The notes beneath the pieces were generated by a model. The model searched no databases and was not told where the DNA came from. It worked only from the letters and a program-made list of their open reading frames with translations. A program made the position numbers and the translations under genes. Shown here one piece after another: positions 11,126 to 22,077 of a DNA stretch of 64,000 nt. Source of the DNA: Hysterangium stoloniferum (lineage: Eukaryota > Basidiomycota > Agaricomycetes > Hysterangiales > Hysterangiaceae). Location: the NCBI GenBank assembly GCA_015178975.1, contig WHVD01000105.1:186001-250000 (forward strand), read 5' to 3'. Position 1 is the first letter of the stretch, and each line of letters begins with the position of its first letter.

Positions 11126-12545
11126 GGAGGATATGCTATCCATGGAAGTGCTTATCAGGTACAGCCTCAGGCGCTTCGTTTCAGCATTTCAACGAGGAAC
11201 CCATTTTAATAATTCCTTAATTATGCTAATTGCGGGTACACCTACATATCACGTTGTGTTTTTCCTTTTCAGTTTCTTGGGTTTGGAATCAATGAGTACT
11301 CTCAGTCGGAATGAACTTCTAAGGGGACATCTGGTGGTGTCTCTTGGGCTAGAACCACCATTTGGGCTCACGTTCCAACAGAATACTTGATGGGAGGGTC
11401 TGAAGCCTCATGGCCATATTCCCAGAGTTTTCTTCTCAAAGTTATATCATGCTTCTCGCTGCAGTATTTTAATCCCCACTATCCTTTCCCGATCCGTCCA
11501 TGCAATACTTAGAGTTCACCTGCGCATTTGTTTTGGCTACTTCATAGAAAGACACGGCACCCATGCCGGCTTTCCCGTATTATCTCGACTGGAATTGAGC
11601 ACCACCCCCCGTGTGTGCAAACGTTTGTGCCATTGATGATCCGTGGATTAGTGGAGGCTTGTATGCGTTGATCCAGAGTTTGACGATGCACAAGAGTTTC
11701 GTTGGTAAGTGCAAGTCCTAAGTCTTGCAGCTCACAATTTTTTAATTCTCTTAAATCTAGTCCAATGTCACAAGGTGATATTATTTATCCAGCAGATATT
11801 CCAGTCTATCTAAAAGCTGGATAATAGCTTCACGGCGATAGAGTCGTATTTGTGAGTTGAGAACTTGACATCTCGGGATCTGACTTGATGTGCTTGACTC
11901 GGATTGTTGATGTACTTCTATCAACATTAATGAGTGGCCGGTGGTCTTGAAGCCGAAGGAGTCGACCTTGTGTGCCTTCACCTTATATTATTATATCTGG
12001 AAGGACATACGAAAGGGATAAACCGACCGATCACTCCACGCAATGGAGGAAGAAAGCCTTCCTACGTTTATTCGCCGGCGTGTGACTGTTTTCTATTACA
12101 AAGGTGGATATAGTGAGTGCCACCATGGAGATCTTGCAATGGTCGGTGAGAGATATCGAAAGAGGCGCGGACGCCAAGGAACCTATTTATCAGGATAATG
12201 GAAGAACTTCTCCTACTTTGCGGTAGCCAGGTGGTCAAAGAGTGTCATTTTGGATAAAAGGGAGACTTGGTCAATGAGCAACGTCGCCTCGTTCAAGATA
12301 TTCGATATTCTGGATCTTAGGGGTCGTTCTTCGGATTTCTCGCTGGAGAACCACCAGCGTTGTCAGGCTCATCATCCGATAAGAAATCGAAATTTATGAT
12401 CGAGTAAATTCATGCCACTCTCTCACACACAATTCAGATGCGTGATATATATCCTATGCATCCCTTTCGGCTCAAAATCCACATCTTAGCAACAGTAGTT
12501 GTAGAACGAAAGCCATTTTTTATACATTAAGGGTGATGCCACAAC
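11125..12545. other. About 1.4 kb not belonging to the A/B unit
   Basis: I find no match here to A, B or the other repeats of the window beyond the first ~100 bp. The longest frames are under 90 codons (11124-11390 +, 11781-11981 -) and show no recognisable motif. There may be an unrecognised insertion, but I see no terminal repeats. Confidence 0.3.
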
Positions 12546-12870
12546 ATCGGCGATGGCAATGTGTGTCGTCGGACTCCTCCCTATAACCCTTGACAGATGC
12601 GCTCAATGGGAAGATACAAATCGGGCATCAACTGAAATTAGGTCACCGCTTTACAATGCTGTCATGAAATCACCGCTACACACCAACGTGGATGAGGTTG
12701 CGTCGACATTTATTCTACAAATTGCGGGATATTTATAATCCTCATGTACTAAGCCTCCCTCCTCCGCGACCTTGTGGGTATTGTAGAAAACATCTGCCAC
12801 GTGCGTCAACTATCTGCAGTGGAGCTCACTGTGATCAGAGGCTGCATTGAAATCTAGATACAACCATGCG
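12545..12870 (+). pseudogene. Family A fragment A5 (exon 3 only)
   Basis: Carries SPLYNAVMKSPLHTN and VDEVASTFILQIAGYL (frame at 12553-12738). A stop follows, then a frame-shifted remainder with HVRQLSAVELT-like sequence up to about 12870, where it joins a B/A spacer ('gataaataaggtgagcctggggcgaa'). Confidence 0.55.
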
Positions 12871-12879
12871 TCGTGACCT

Positions 12880-13590
12880 CTCAAAGTGCTTGATAAATAA
12901 GGTGAGCCTGGGGCGAATTAGTTTACTGGGAAGGTCAGGGTAATGCTAAGACTAGGGTGTAATTAATAGCCACTGAATATTAATTACACGCACAATTTGT
13001 TGATAAAAGCCTGACGGAGCCGGCACAAAGACGGATAGTCAGGGTTGACGCCCATTAGAATCAGTAATGACTTGTTGGAATGGATTCCTCGTTGCCATTA
13101 TGAAAGAATTGAACACGAAGCCCGGAGTTCCGTTAGATATAGCCAGAGTCGAGAGCGCCTGGGGCTGTACCTAATAACCACGGCCATGGATAGCGCCCAC
13201 TGCACTGACATATTCTATTCGTGGAGATGTCACTTCTGACGGGAAAGCTGGATTGCCCTGAAATCTGGCACTAAAGAACTCGGAAGGTAGCACAATGCGC
13301 GGTGACGGCCCGTCAATTTCTTCTCAGCTGCCATGTGTGTTTTCTGTGGGAGATGATCTGATGAAGTGGAAGGAATATGTGTAAGGATGGTAAGGTAACT
13401 TGAGAATATTCTGGGTGCATTATTCAAGAAGGATAAGTAGGACTTCAAGTTGGTTACAAAGAAAGGATTGAACGGTGTGTATCCTGTGGAGCACGGCCAC
13501 AATGCTATGCCTGGAAACCGACTCTCGGGCTAACTTCAGCTTCAAAAGCGCAGCATTGCCTCTTGGTACGAGTACGGCTGCTACCCACCA
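12880..13590 (+). other. Upstream flank of A6 with coding-like frame
   Basis: The conserved upstream segment is open from 13045 to 13239 (HYERIEHEAR, SVRYSQS, then FYSWRCHF) and stops at TGA. Nearer the gene, 13428-13500 keeps the frame seen as LQVGYKERIERCVSC, equivalent to LQVVYKEGMKRWVSC elsewhere. Confidence 0.35.
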
Positions 13591-15503
13591 ATGTCAACTT
13601 CCAACGAGATAGCTCCGAGTGGGCAGGATGTCCTATCCCTCCTCCAAGAGGTTGACTGGCTACAACCCTTGGTCCCCTGGCTGTATTGAGGATGGAGCGA
13701 CAGGAGATTGATGACACGGGAAAGAGGGAAATATCCCGGATGAAGCTTCGAAAGCGATGTAGCGGTCTCGAACATGGACACTGTTAATGTTACCGAGCAC
13801 GTGATGACAACCAGCACATAGAACTGTTGGAAGAAGACGTGGAAGTTAGTGTGGAGGAATGGGTGTGCAAACGAAACGTCCTTTTTATGGAGACTGTTCA
13901 CATACCGGATGTTTTCAGTGGCAAGGAGAGGGAAATTGCCATGACCCACTGAATAATATTCAAATTCGACCGAGCTCCACCAACGCCACATCCAAACTCA
14001 ACCCATATCGTAGGCGTGCCATAGACTGGGGAGTTGGCTCATCGCCGGATAGCTCATCATCCAGTCTGGAAATTAGCCCGGGGTATTACTGTGGAGTCGG
14101 TTTGGAAAGGGTTGGGAGGACTCAGCTGCACTGATGGCAAGGTTGATGGTATACAAGCGAATGGTGTACGGACACGACAGGGCGTTTAAAAAGTTAATAC
14201 GCAAGCATCTCACTCCGAGAAGAATAGGAATAGTAATTCAAGAGACCATTGACTTAATGAGGTGGGGATACTTCAGCGCCAATCATTGAATACACTCAAA
14301 ATCCTCATCATTATAGACCCACTTACCCGCGTCAAATTCGACAAAAGGCGTCACTTGTCTCAGACCTGTTCTGGGATTGTTATGTTTTAAAGCGGAGGAA
14401 CGACGGTCGGCTTATGACATATTTGGGTTCGGCCTTCAATTTGTGTCCCGGCGCTCGATGGTACGATCGAGATCGGACATCAACTGCAATTACGTCTTCG
14501 CTTTACAATGCGGTCATCAAATCACAGCTACACACCAACCTGAATGAGGTTGCGTCGGCATTAATTCTACAAATCACCGGATATTTATCATGCCCATGCC
14601 ATTCACGTACCTACCTCCTCGCCGACCTTGGGGATATCGTGAAACAAACTTGCCACGTCCGTCAACTGTCTGTAGAGGAGCTCACTGCGATTAGAGGTTG
14701 CATTGAATTCTGGGTACAACCGTGCGTCGCGACATCACATCATTGCATCTGGCCCACCAAAACCACAACAGACAGAATTGCTCACATCGACATTCCTTGT
14801 TTGGATCTCCTATGCAGCTTCTGGTGTGTTGCATGCACGAGGATGTCTGGTTTCGAGATGTTGCTGGAGATGTATTGAAGGTTATAGTGGCTGACACAAA
14901 CCACCATATAGCGTCCTTGACTCTTATTATGGACATGGAACACAACGGATTCATTGTGGTATGGTATCTCGGAGCTGAAAACCTTCTTCGGCAACATAAC
15001 GCTTCACATGCATCACATCAAACAACTGAATGTGGTCCCTTCACTCATTGAGCCCCTCCTACGGTATGTTGATAGTGGTTTAACTTCCAGCATCATCTAA
15101 TATCCGCGCTTGAAAATATCATACCAGTCTGATTATGACACACCCAAGTCAAAATGAGTACCTCCTCTCGTCAGGAGACAAACTAATTGAGGTCACTCTG
15201 AACCTGATCACTGGATCTTCCGACATCGAATCCGCGTGTAGCACAGTGCGCAACCTGGATATAATTGCCATTCTCCCTCGTCTTATCCCACGTTGTGACA
15301 CAATACGTGGCTCACTCAACGATAAATACCTCGTTTACTGGCTTGAAGCATTAACCCTCGCGGCTCAGTCCTTCCTTTGTGTCATCACCACACCTTTCAC
15401 CGGTGTGTGCGTAACATCTAATTCAAACTCCAGATCAGTGTTGGAGTACCATGGATGGCCTTCCAATTCTCTTGCACCATCCATTCCGTCCGATATTTCA
15501 TAA
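13591..15503 (+). pseudogene. Family A copy A6 (frameshifted exon 1, later exons largely open)
   Basis: The ATG at 13591 is in the usual context, but a 1-nt deletion before VSPA brings TGA at 13687-13689. Exon 2 remains recognisable (SSSSLEISPGYYCGVGLERVG near 14050) but also loses frame. Exon 3 from about 14318 and its long frame at 14414 give TSTAITSSLYNAVIKSQLHTN. The 50-nt intron 3 is kept near 14724-14773. Exon 5 runs open to the stop at 15503 (NLDIIAILPRLIPRCDTI, ending PSDIS). Confidence 0.65.
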
Positions 15504-15825
15504 TTTGTGTTGGATAACACTGACACATTATCCGAATCAAGAGGAGGGATAGTAATATTACTCTTGCCTTTGGAAATATTTCTAATTTATGTAAAGCGAC
15601 ATAGTTTGAGCCATTTAAAGAGCGCATATAGTCACCCCTTTCCGCCTTTGTGTTCTTTGCAGCTTCTCGTTGATGCTATATACACGTTGCATATATTCGT
15701 CGGCCGTGGTAGTGGCTGTAATCAAATCCGATATATCAACGAGAATCACCTCAAATAGAAGACCAGTCGAAAGTGTCAAAGGAAGCAATGTGTTAGTTGG
15801 TTGGGTAAAAATATACCCGTTACAA
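15504..15825 (+). other. A6 3' flank
   Basis: The standard post-A spacer: 'ttggataacactgacaca', then 'gcttctcgttgatgctata', then the 'atcaacgagaatcac' block. It recurs after nearly every A copy. No gene is seen. Confidence 0.4.
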
Positions 15826-16024
15826 TCACTTGATGGCCGATCTACATCTGACCATTGAGCGCCGGGAAACCAAATGAAGGCTCAATCCCCAGCCTGGCAA
15901 TGTGACCTTTATTCCTGTGAATGCCACAAGCTCATACAAACAACGGACGCCTTTTTCGAATTCCAGGGGGATACGTGACATATGCCCTTCGTGTTCAATT
16001 CTTTCGGAATTCATTGAATACACT
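15826..16024 (-). pseudogene. Inverted scrap of family A exon 3
   Basis: On the minus strand it reads an exon 3 piece (SLHLVSRRSMVRCRSAIK frame) joined to upstream-flank sequence (NSERIEHEGH). It lies back to back with A7 and marks an inversion breakpoint near 16020. Confidence 0.45.
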
Positions 16025-17041
16025 GAAAAGACTCACGTCGTTCTAGACCCACTTATCCCCCTCGAATTCAAAAACGAGCGTGGTGGGTCTTAGAAGGGTT
16101 CCGGTATTCAAAGCTTAGACACCGGAGGAACTGAGAAACTGCCAGGCTTCGGAAAACGTTGGTTTGGGCCTTCCAATCGTGTTCCCGTGCTCGGTGGCCA
16201 GATGTAGATCGGCCATCAACTGCAATGACGTCTTCGCTGTACAATGCTGTCATCCAATCACCACTACACACCAACTTGGATGGGGTTGCGTCGACATTCA
16301 TTCTGCAAATCGCCTCATAATTATCATCCTTTGAAAGTACCATCCTCCTCCGTGACCTTCAGGATATCGTCGAAAGTATTTACGACGTGCGTAGACTGTC
16401 TGTTGAGGAGCTCACTGCGTCAGAGGTTGCATTGAATTCTGGGTACAACCGTGTGTCGCGACATCACATCATTTCTTCCTGTTCACCCAAAACCACAACA
16501 GCCAAAATTCTCCACACCGACTTTCCTCACATATATATCCTATAGGGATTATTGTGTATTGCATTCACAAAGATGCCTGGTTTCGGGGTATTGCTGGAAA
16601 TGTATTTCAGGTAATAAGAGACGACACAACACTCCTTATAGCGTCATTGACACTTCATATCGATGAGGACACCTCACGTTCACTTTGGGATCATATCTTC
16701 GTCCTGAAAACCTTCTTCAATGACAGCCCGCTTCGCACGGATCATATCGACCAGCTGAATGTCGTTTCTTCGCTCATCGAGCCCTTCCTAAGGTATGTTG
16801 ACAATTTTTTACCTTCCAGCATCATCTCATATCCACCCATGAAAATATCCTACTAGTCTGATTCTGACGCACACGAGTCCAATTTGGGACGTCCTCAGGT
16901 CAGCCGATGCACTGATCGAGGTCACTCTAAACCTGATAGCTGGATATTGCGATATCGAATCCGCGTGTACCACAGTGCGGAGCCTCAATATCGTCTCCAT
17001 TCTGGCTCGTCTTCTCCCACATTGCGACGCAATGCTTGGCA
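16025..17041 (+). pseudogene. Family A fragment A7 (exons 3-5, truncated)
   Basis: Starts in intron 2 (acceptor before ACCCACTTATCC near 16047). Exon 3 has a shifted frame. Exon 4 (from about 16505) is open through SRSLWDHIFVLKTFFNDSPL and LNVVSSLIEPFLR to the donor at about 16794. Exon 5 breaks off at about 17041 in LPHCDAML, fused straight to the A 3' flank. Confidence 0.55.
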
Positions 17042-17154
17042 GCTTTTGTTGATGCTATACTCACCTTACACATATTAGTGGGCCCTAGTAGTCGTGAGAA
17101 TCAGATCCAAGTTATCACCGATAATCACTTTAAATAGAATGCTACTCGGCGGTC

Positions 17155-18110
17155 TCAAAGAAAGCAGCATTTCGGTTAAGATAGCATGAAGAGCAAGTCA
17201 TTGAAGAACACCAAAGACCACCCGCAACGATCACCAACTAATCCATGGCGACGATTGTGTCGGTTTCATCTAGTATTCACAACATATGTTCAATATCCTT
17301 ATTGGCCATCACGAGGCACAAAGCTCTGGAATAAAAGAAGGGGGCTGTACAAGGTACACGGACGGCGTTAGGCGGATTTTATAAAGTATTTCTCTCCCGT
17401 TAGAAACATTGACCCGATACGGGAGAGCCTCGCTCCGATGGGATCCTACTTGAAACAGGTACAATCGGGAATGTTTCAAGTAAGGCCAAATGAGCACCCG
17501 AAAGCACTTTTGAGAGCGGGTGGATCCATAACTGATGCTTAGCGATACAGGAGAATTGAGAGGAATTAAGATGCCATGACGACTTGATGGCAAACGGTTC
17601 TAAATTATATATAACAAAGCCTTCCCGGAGACACATGTTATGACCGACATGGTGTGATCGCGGCTTGCGTATCCTTCATCACAAGTATTTGATTTTGGTA
17701 TGGTAATTATTGAGGTAGGCATCTGAGGAAACAGGGCCAAGGACACGTGATGTCTTGAAGAAGAGGATGTATGAGCAAATTGGTATTTGATCTTCCCGGC
17801 TCACAGAGGGACGTCCCCGTAATATAGCATGCGCCTGGATATGGTGGAGCGTCTGGAGCATCACCGTCTTCCTCCCAGCGCTCAAAACCATTGTAGTGAT
17901 GAGTCTTCAATTCGACCAAGTTGTTTCTTGTATTTAAATGAAATCTCTTTGAGCACCTGGATGGCTTTGCTTTCCCATTCCCGAAAACAATGAACATTAT
18001 CCGGGTGAATATGTTCCTCGTCATCTGAGCACCTTGCGACTCCCATCAAGTATGCTGTTGGAAAGTGAGCCCGCATAGTGGTGTTAGCCAGGGAGACACC
18101 ACCAGATGTG
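17155..18110 (-). pseudogene. Family B copy B4
   Basis: The N-terminal half is the best preserved in the window. From 18076 it reads MRAHFPTAYLMGVARCSDDE, HIHPDN, VLKEISFKYKKQLGRIEDSSLQWF and then a TGA, where B1 has a glutamine. The C-terminal end keeps NGREILYKIRLTPSVYLVQPP and SFIPELCAS before the stop at 17309. The middle is frame-shifted. Together with B1 it shows that both halves belong to one gene. Confidence 0.5.
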
Positions 18111-18300
18111 CGAGAAGTTCACGTAACATCCCCGGATACGATACCGAATCAATATAGTGGTAAGGAATAAAGATCACTACGACAAGGACAGTGGAGTAGG
18201 CGGCGTCGTAGTGGTGGCAGGAGAAGGTCACGCAAAGCATAGCGAGTATGGTGAACCTTTACAAACTCGACGAGCTTCACATTGTCGCATCACACAAACA
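18110..18300. repeat. Intergenic repeat shared with 50.91-51.13 kb
   Basis: 'gataccgaatcaatatagtggtaagg' and the following 'ggcgtcgtag ... ggcaggagaaggtca ... caaagcatagcgag' blocks recur at about 50930-51070 in the same orientation and order, with a 40-bp length difference. Confidence 0.6.
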
Positions 18301-19023
18301 ATTCCCTGATAAATAACGTGAGTTTGGGGCGAAGTATTCTACTCAGAAGGACCTGGTAATAATAATACTTGCGTGTACTTAATTATGACTGGATAAAGAT
18401 TATATGCAGAATTTGTTAATGACAACCTGACGGACACTTCACAAACAGGTATATTAACGTCTGACGCCAATTAACCCAAGTAAAGAATTATTAAACGGGG
18501 ATTCCCGTTCTATTTCTGAAAGAATTGAACACGAAGCGGATGTTTCCGGAAGATATAGTCCGAGTAGAAGGCGCCCGAAGCTGTACCTGAGAAGTATTGT
18601 TATGCATAGCATCCACTGCATTTACATATTCTATCAATAGATATGTCACTCCTCAACTACCGTAAAAGCAGAATTGCCAAAAAAACCTAGCGCTCGCGAA
18701 GTTAGAAGTTGCCACATTATGCGGTGAAGGCTCATGAAAGTATTTGTAGATGCTATATGTGCACTCTGCCGTAAAATATCTTTTCAAGAGTCAGAAACTA
18801 GAGTATAACGTTGTGAATGAACTTGGGAGTATCCTGGAGCCCGTATGAATGAAGGAGGTTGAGCTGCTTCAAGTTGTTTAAAAGGAAGGGATGAAACACT
18901 GGATATCCTGTATCAAGCACCGCCACAATGCTATACCTGGAAATTAATTGCCATGATAACTTAATAACTTGAATTAAATGCGCAGCATCCCCTTCCGGTA
19001 TCACAACAACCCGCTACCCACCA
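18301..19023 (+). other. Upstream flank of intact A8
   Basis: Contains the conserved coding-like segment, but the frame is closed by TAG after the CIYIFYQ block (CAATAGATATGTCAC). Its presence before a fully intact A gene argues that it is untranslated leader or promoter here. Nothing else is recognised. Confidence 0.4.
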
Positions 19024-20939
19024 ATGTCAACTTCAAACGAGACGACTCCGAGCAGCCACGATCTCATACGGCCTGAAAGCCTCCTACAAGAGGTCGAGTG
19101 GCTACAACCACTGGTCTCCCCAGCAACATTGAGCTCAGAGGAACGGGAAGAGATCATTGACGCGGGGATAAGGGAACGATTGAGGATAAGGCTTCGAGAC
19201 CGATGGAGCTGTATCCAACATGGGCACGGATTGTGTTATCGAGTTCCCGAAGATGACCAGCATATACCACTATCTAAACAAGATGTGGAAGTTTGGGTTG
19301 AGGAATGGGTGCGCAAAAATGAGATAGCCTTTCATGTACACTGTTAACAACTGGACGTTTTCAGTGGTTAGGAGAGAGTAATTGTCATGACCCTCCGACT
19401 ATTATAAACACGCGAGGTAGATCCACCGACAGGACATCGAACCGCAGTCCATATCGCAGTCATGATAACATAGACTGGGGAGTGGTTTCGCTGGCTGGTA
19501 GCTCGTCTTCGAGTGTTGAAATTACCCCCGGGTATTATTTAGGAGTTTTCATGGATAGGGTTGGCATGAAAGTGCTTTATCGCGCAAGGAGAGTTTTGCT
19601 GATGGCAAAGTTGACGATATACCAGCGAATATCACGGAGATATAGCTTCAACAAGTTTCTGCAGAAGTATATTACACTTCCAAGATTGGGAATAATAATT
19701 CAAGAGAGCGTTGATTTAATGAGGTACGGGTACAACAGCCTCAATCATTGAATACACTCAAAATATTGACGTCTTTCTAGACCCACTTATCCCCTTCGAA
19801 TTCGAAAGCAGGCGTCGAGGGTCATGATGATGTTGTGGGCTGGAAATTATGGACCATGGAGGAAAGAACGCCACACTGAAAGTCTTATGATATCTTTGAG
19901 TGGGTTCTTCTGGTGTCCCGGCCCTGATGTGAGTCAGCCACCGACTGCAATTGCGTCATCACTTTACAATGCTGTCATCAAATCACCGCTACACACCAAC
20001 CTGGATGAGGTTGCGTCGACATTCCTTCTACAAACCGCACGATATTTGTCATGCCATCAATATCTCTTCCTCGTTAACGACCTTGTGTATATCGTGGAAA
20101 ACATCAGCCACGTGCGTCGACTGTCAGTAGTGGAGCTCACTGAGATCAGAGGTTGCATTGAATTCTGGGTACAACCGTGCGTCGCAACATCACATCACTT
20201 CATCCTGCCCACCAAAACCATAACAGACAAAATTACCCATACGGACTTTCCTTTCCTATACAGCTTCTCGTGTGTTGCATTCACCAAGATGCCTGGTTTC
20301 GAGATATTGCTGGAGATGTATTAAAAGTTGTGGTGGATAATATGAACATGAATATCACCTCATTGACACTTCATATCGACGAGGACACATCATCTGTACT
20401 GTGGGAGGGTTCCTGGGCCCTGACCACCTTCTTCGGCGACAAGACGCTTCGCATGGATCATATCAAGCAGCTGGATATGGTTTCTTCGCTCATTGAGCGC
20501 CTCCTAAGGTATGGTGAGAATGGTTTACCTTCCAGCATCATCTCATATCTACCCATGATGAATATACCTTACTAGTCTGATTATGACGCACACGAGTCCA
20601 AATTCGATGGTCCTCATGTCAGGCGAGGGACTAATAGAGGTCACTCTGAAGCTGATAGCTGGTTCTTCTGACATCGAATCCGCGTGTACCACAATGCGCA
20701 GACTCAATATCATCCCCATTCTTGCTCGTCTTCTTCCACATTGTGACGCAATGCGCCGCTCAATCAATGATCAATACCTCAGTTACCGCCTTGAAGGAGT
20801 AGCCCTCGCAGCTCATTCATTGCTCTGTGTCATCACCACACCTTTCACCGGTGTGTGCGTAACATCTAATTCAAACGCCAGATCAGTGCTGGAAGACCAT
20901 GACTGGCCTGCCGATCCATCCATGCCGCACCATATATAA
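19024..20939 (+). CDS. Family A gene, intact copy A8 (561 aa, five exons)
   Basis: Best reference copy. Exons are 19024-19308, 19365-19723, 19781-20176, 20227-20508 and 20576-20939. Introns of 56, 57, 50 and 67 nt are all GT..AG, in phases 0, 2, 2 and 2. The exon sum of 1,686 nt is divisible by three with no internal stop. Exon 1 carries LLQEVEWLQPLVSPATLSSE, the motif CIQHGHGLCYRVPEDDQHIP (C-x2-H-x-H-x2-C, a possible metal site) and VEVWVEEW. Exon 2 has SSSSSVEITPGYYLGVFMDR and LPRLGIIIQESVDLM. Exon 3 has ASSLYNAVIKSPLHTN, exon 4 AWFRDIAGDVLKVVVDN and LDMVSSLIERLLR, and exon 5 EVTLKLIAGSSDIESACTTM and LNIIPILARLLPHCDAM. The helical, repeat-rich look suggests a solenoid, but I recognise no family. 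Confidence 0.8.
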
Positions 20940-21340
20940 TAATGTTTCTTGGAAAACACCGACTCATCTTATGCGAACCAGGAGGAAGGGTAATAATATT
21001 ACTCTTTCTTTAACTCACCTTGTGGAAATACTTCTAATTTATGTAGGCTATATAGTTTGAGCCAATTCCAGAGCGCATGTAGTCACTTTTCACCGCCTTT
21101 GTGTGCTTTGCAGCTTCTCGTTGATGGGACACATACGCTGCATATGTTAATCCGGCCTAGTAGTGGCTAGAAATGACATCCGATTTACCCACTAGAGTCA
21201 CCTCAAATTGGATACTACTCCCAGGGTCTCAAAGAAAGCAGCGTGTGAGTTAGTTGGGATAGCATGAAGCAAGTCATTAAAGAACAGCAGAAAACACACA
21301 CCACAATCACTCACTAATCCGGTGGAAAAGCGCATGTCAA
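20940..21340 (-). other. A8 3' flank and 3' tail of a lost B copy
   Basis: Standard A 3' flank, followed at about 21245 by the 'gttagttgggatagcatgaag' block that normally ends a B copy. The B coding exons are missing: after 'actaatccggtgg' the sequence changes at about 21325 to unrelated DNA. Confidence 0.4.
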
Positions 21341-21680
21341 AGCATAGGGATGATACTGAATCTTTAAAAACATGAAGAACTCCGCCTAGAACCAAGCTAC
21401 GGTGACTCACAGTCCTTGATCTGCCTTGACATTGTCGTTTCGAACGGACAGGTGTCTGAGCCATAACGTGAGCAGGGGCGAGTAAGGACACTCAGCAGCC
21501 CAGGGTAATAATACGACAACGCCTCAATGAATTATGACTTAATATAGATTACACGCACAATTTGGTGATAAAAAATCTGATGGACTGTTCACCAACACGA
21601 ATATTCAGGTGTCCCCCAATTAGCCTAAATTAAGCATTACGCAAGTAGATTGCTCGTTTTTATCCTGAAATAATTGAACA
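21340..21680 (+). other. Spacer with B/A upstream flank
   Basis: After about 100 bp of unmatched sequence this resumes the usual A upstream flank ('ataacgtgagcaggggcgag', 'attgaacacgaagcgcatatttccg'). No gene is seen. Confidence 0.3.
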
Positions 21681-21684
21681 CGAA

Positions 21685-22060
21685 GCGCATATTTCCGTTG
21701 GAGATAGTTTGGAACGACAGGCGGTAATGACACGGGAATGAGGAAAATATTCCGGATGAAGTCCCGAGAAAGATGAAGCTGTCCCCAACATGGGCACGGT
21801 TTATGTTACCCAACACCTGAAGCCGACCAGCACATACCACTGTCCGGAGAGGTCGTGGTGGTTTGAATGGATGAATGGGTGAGTGAAACGCATTGTCCTT
21901 TTCATGGACAATGTTCATAGACTGGATGTAGTCAGTTCCAATGTTAGAGATTGCCATCACCCCCCGACGATTATTAAGATGGATGGGAGATCCACTAACA
22001 CCACATCCAACCTCAGTCTAAATACACCTTAAAGGCGGGGAATTCCCTTCCGGGATGAGT
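21685..22060 (+). pseudogene. Family A fragment A9 (part of exon 1 and start of exon 2)
   Basis: Begins abruptly inside exon 1 at 'gatagtttggaacgacag', directly after the upstream flank. It runs through a decayed Cys/His region and intron 1 to the start of exon 2, ending in another A upstream flank. The front breakpoint matches the front of A19 (59545), although the sequence before it differs. Confidence 0.5.
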
Positions 22061-22077
22061 ATGACTACTACCCACCA

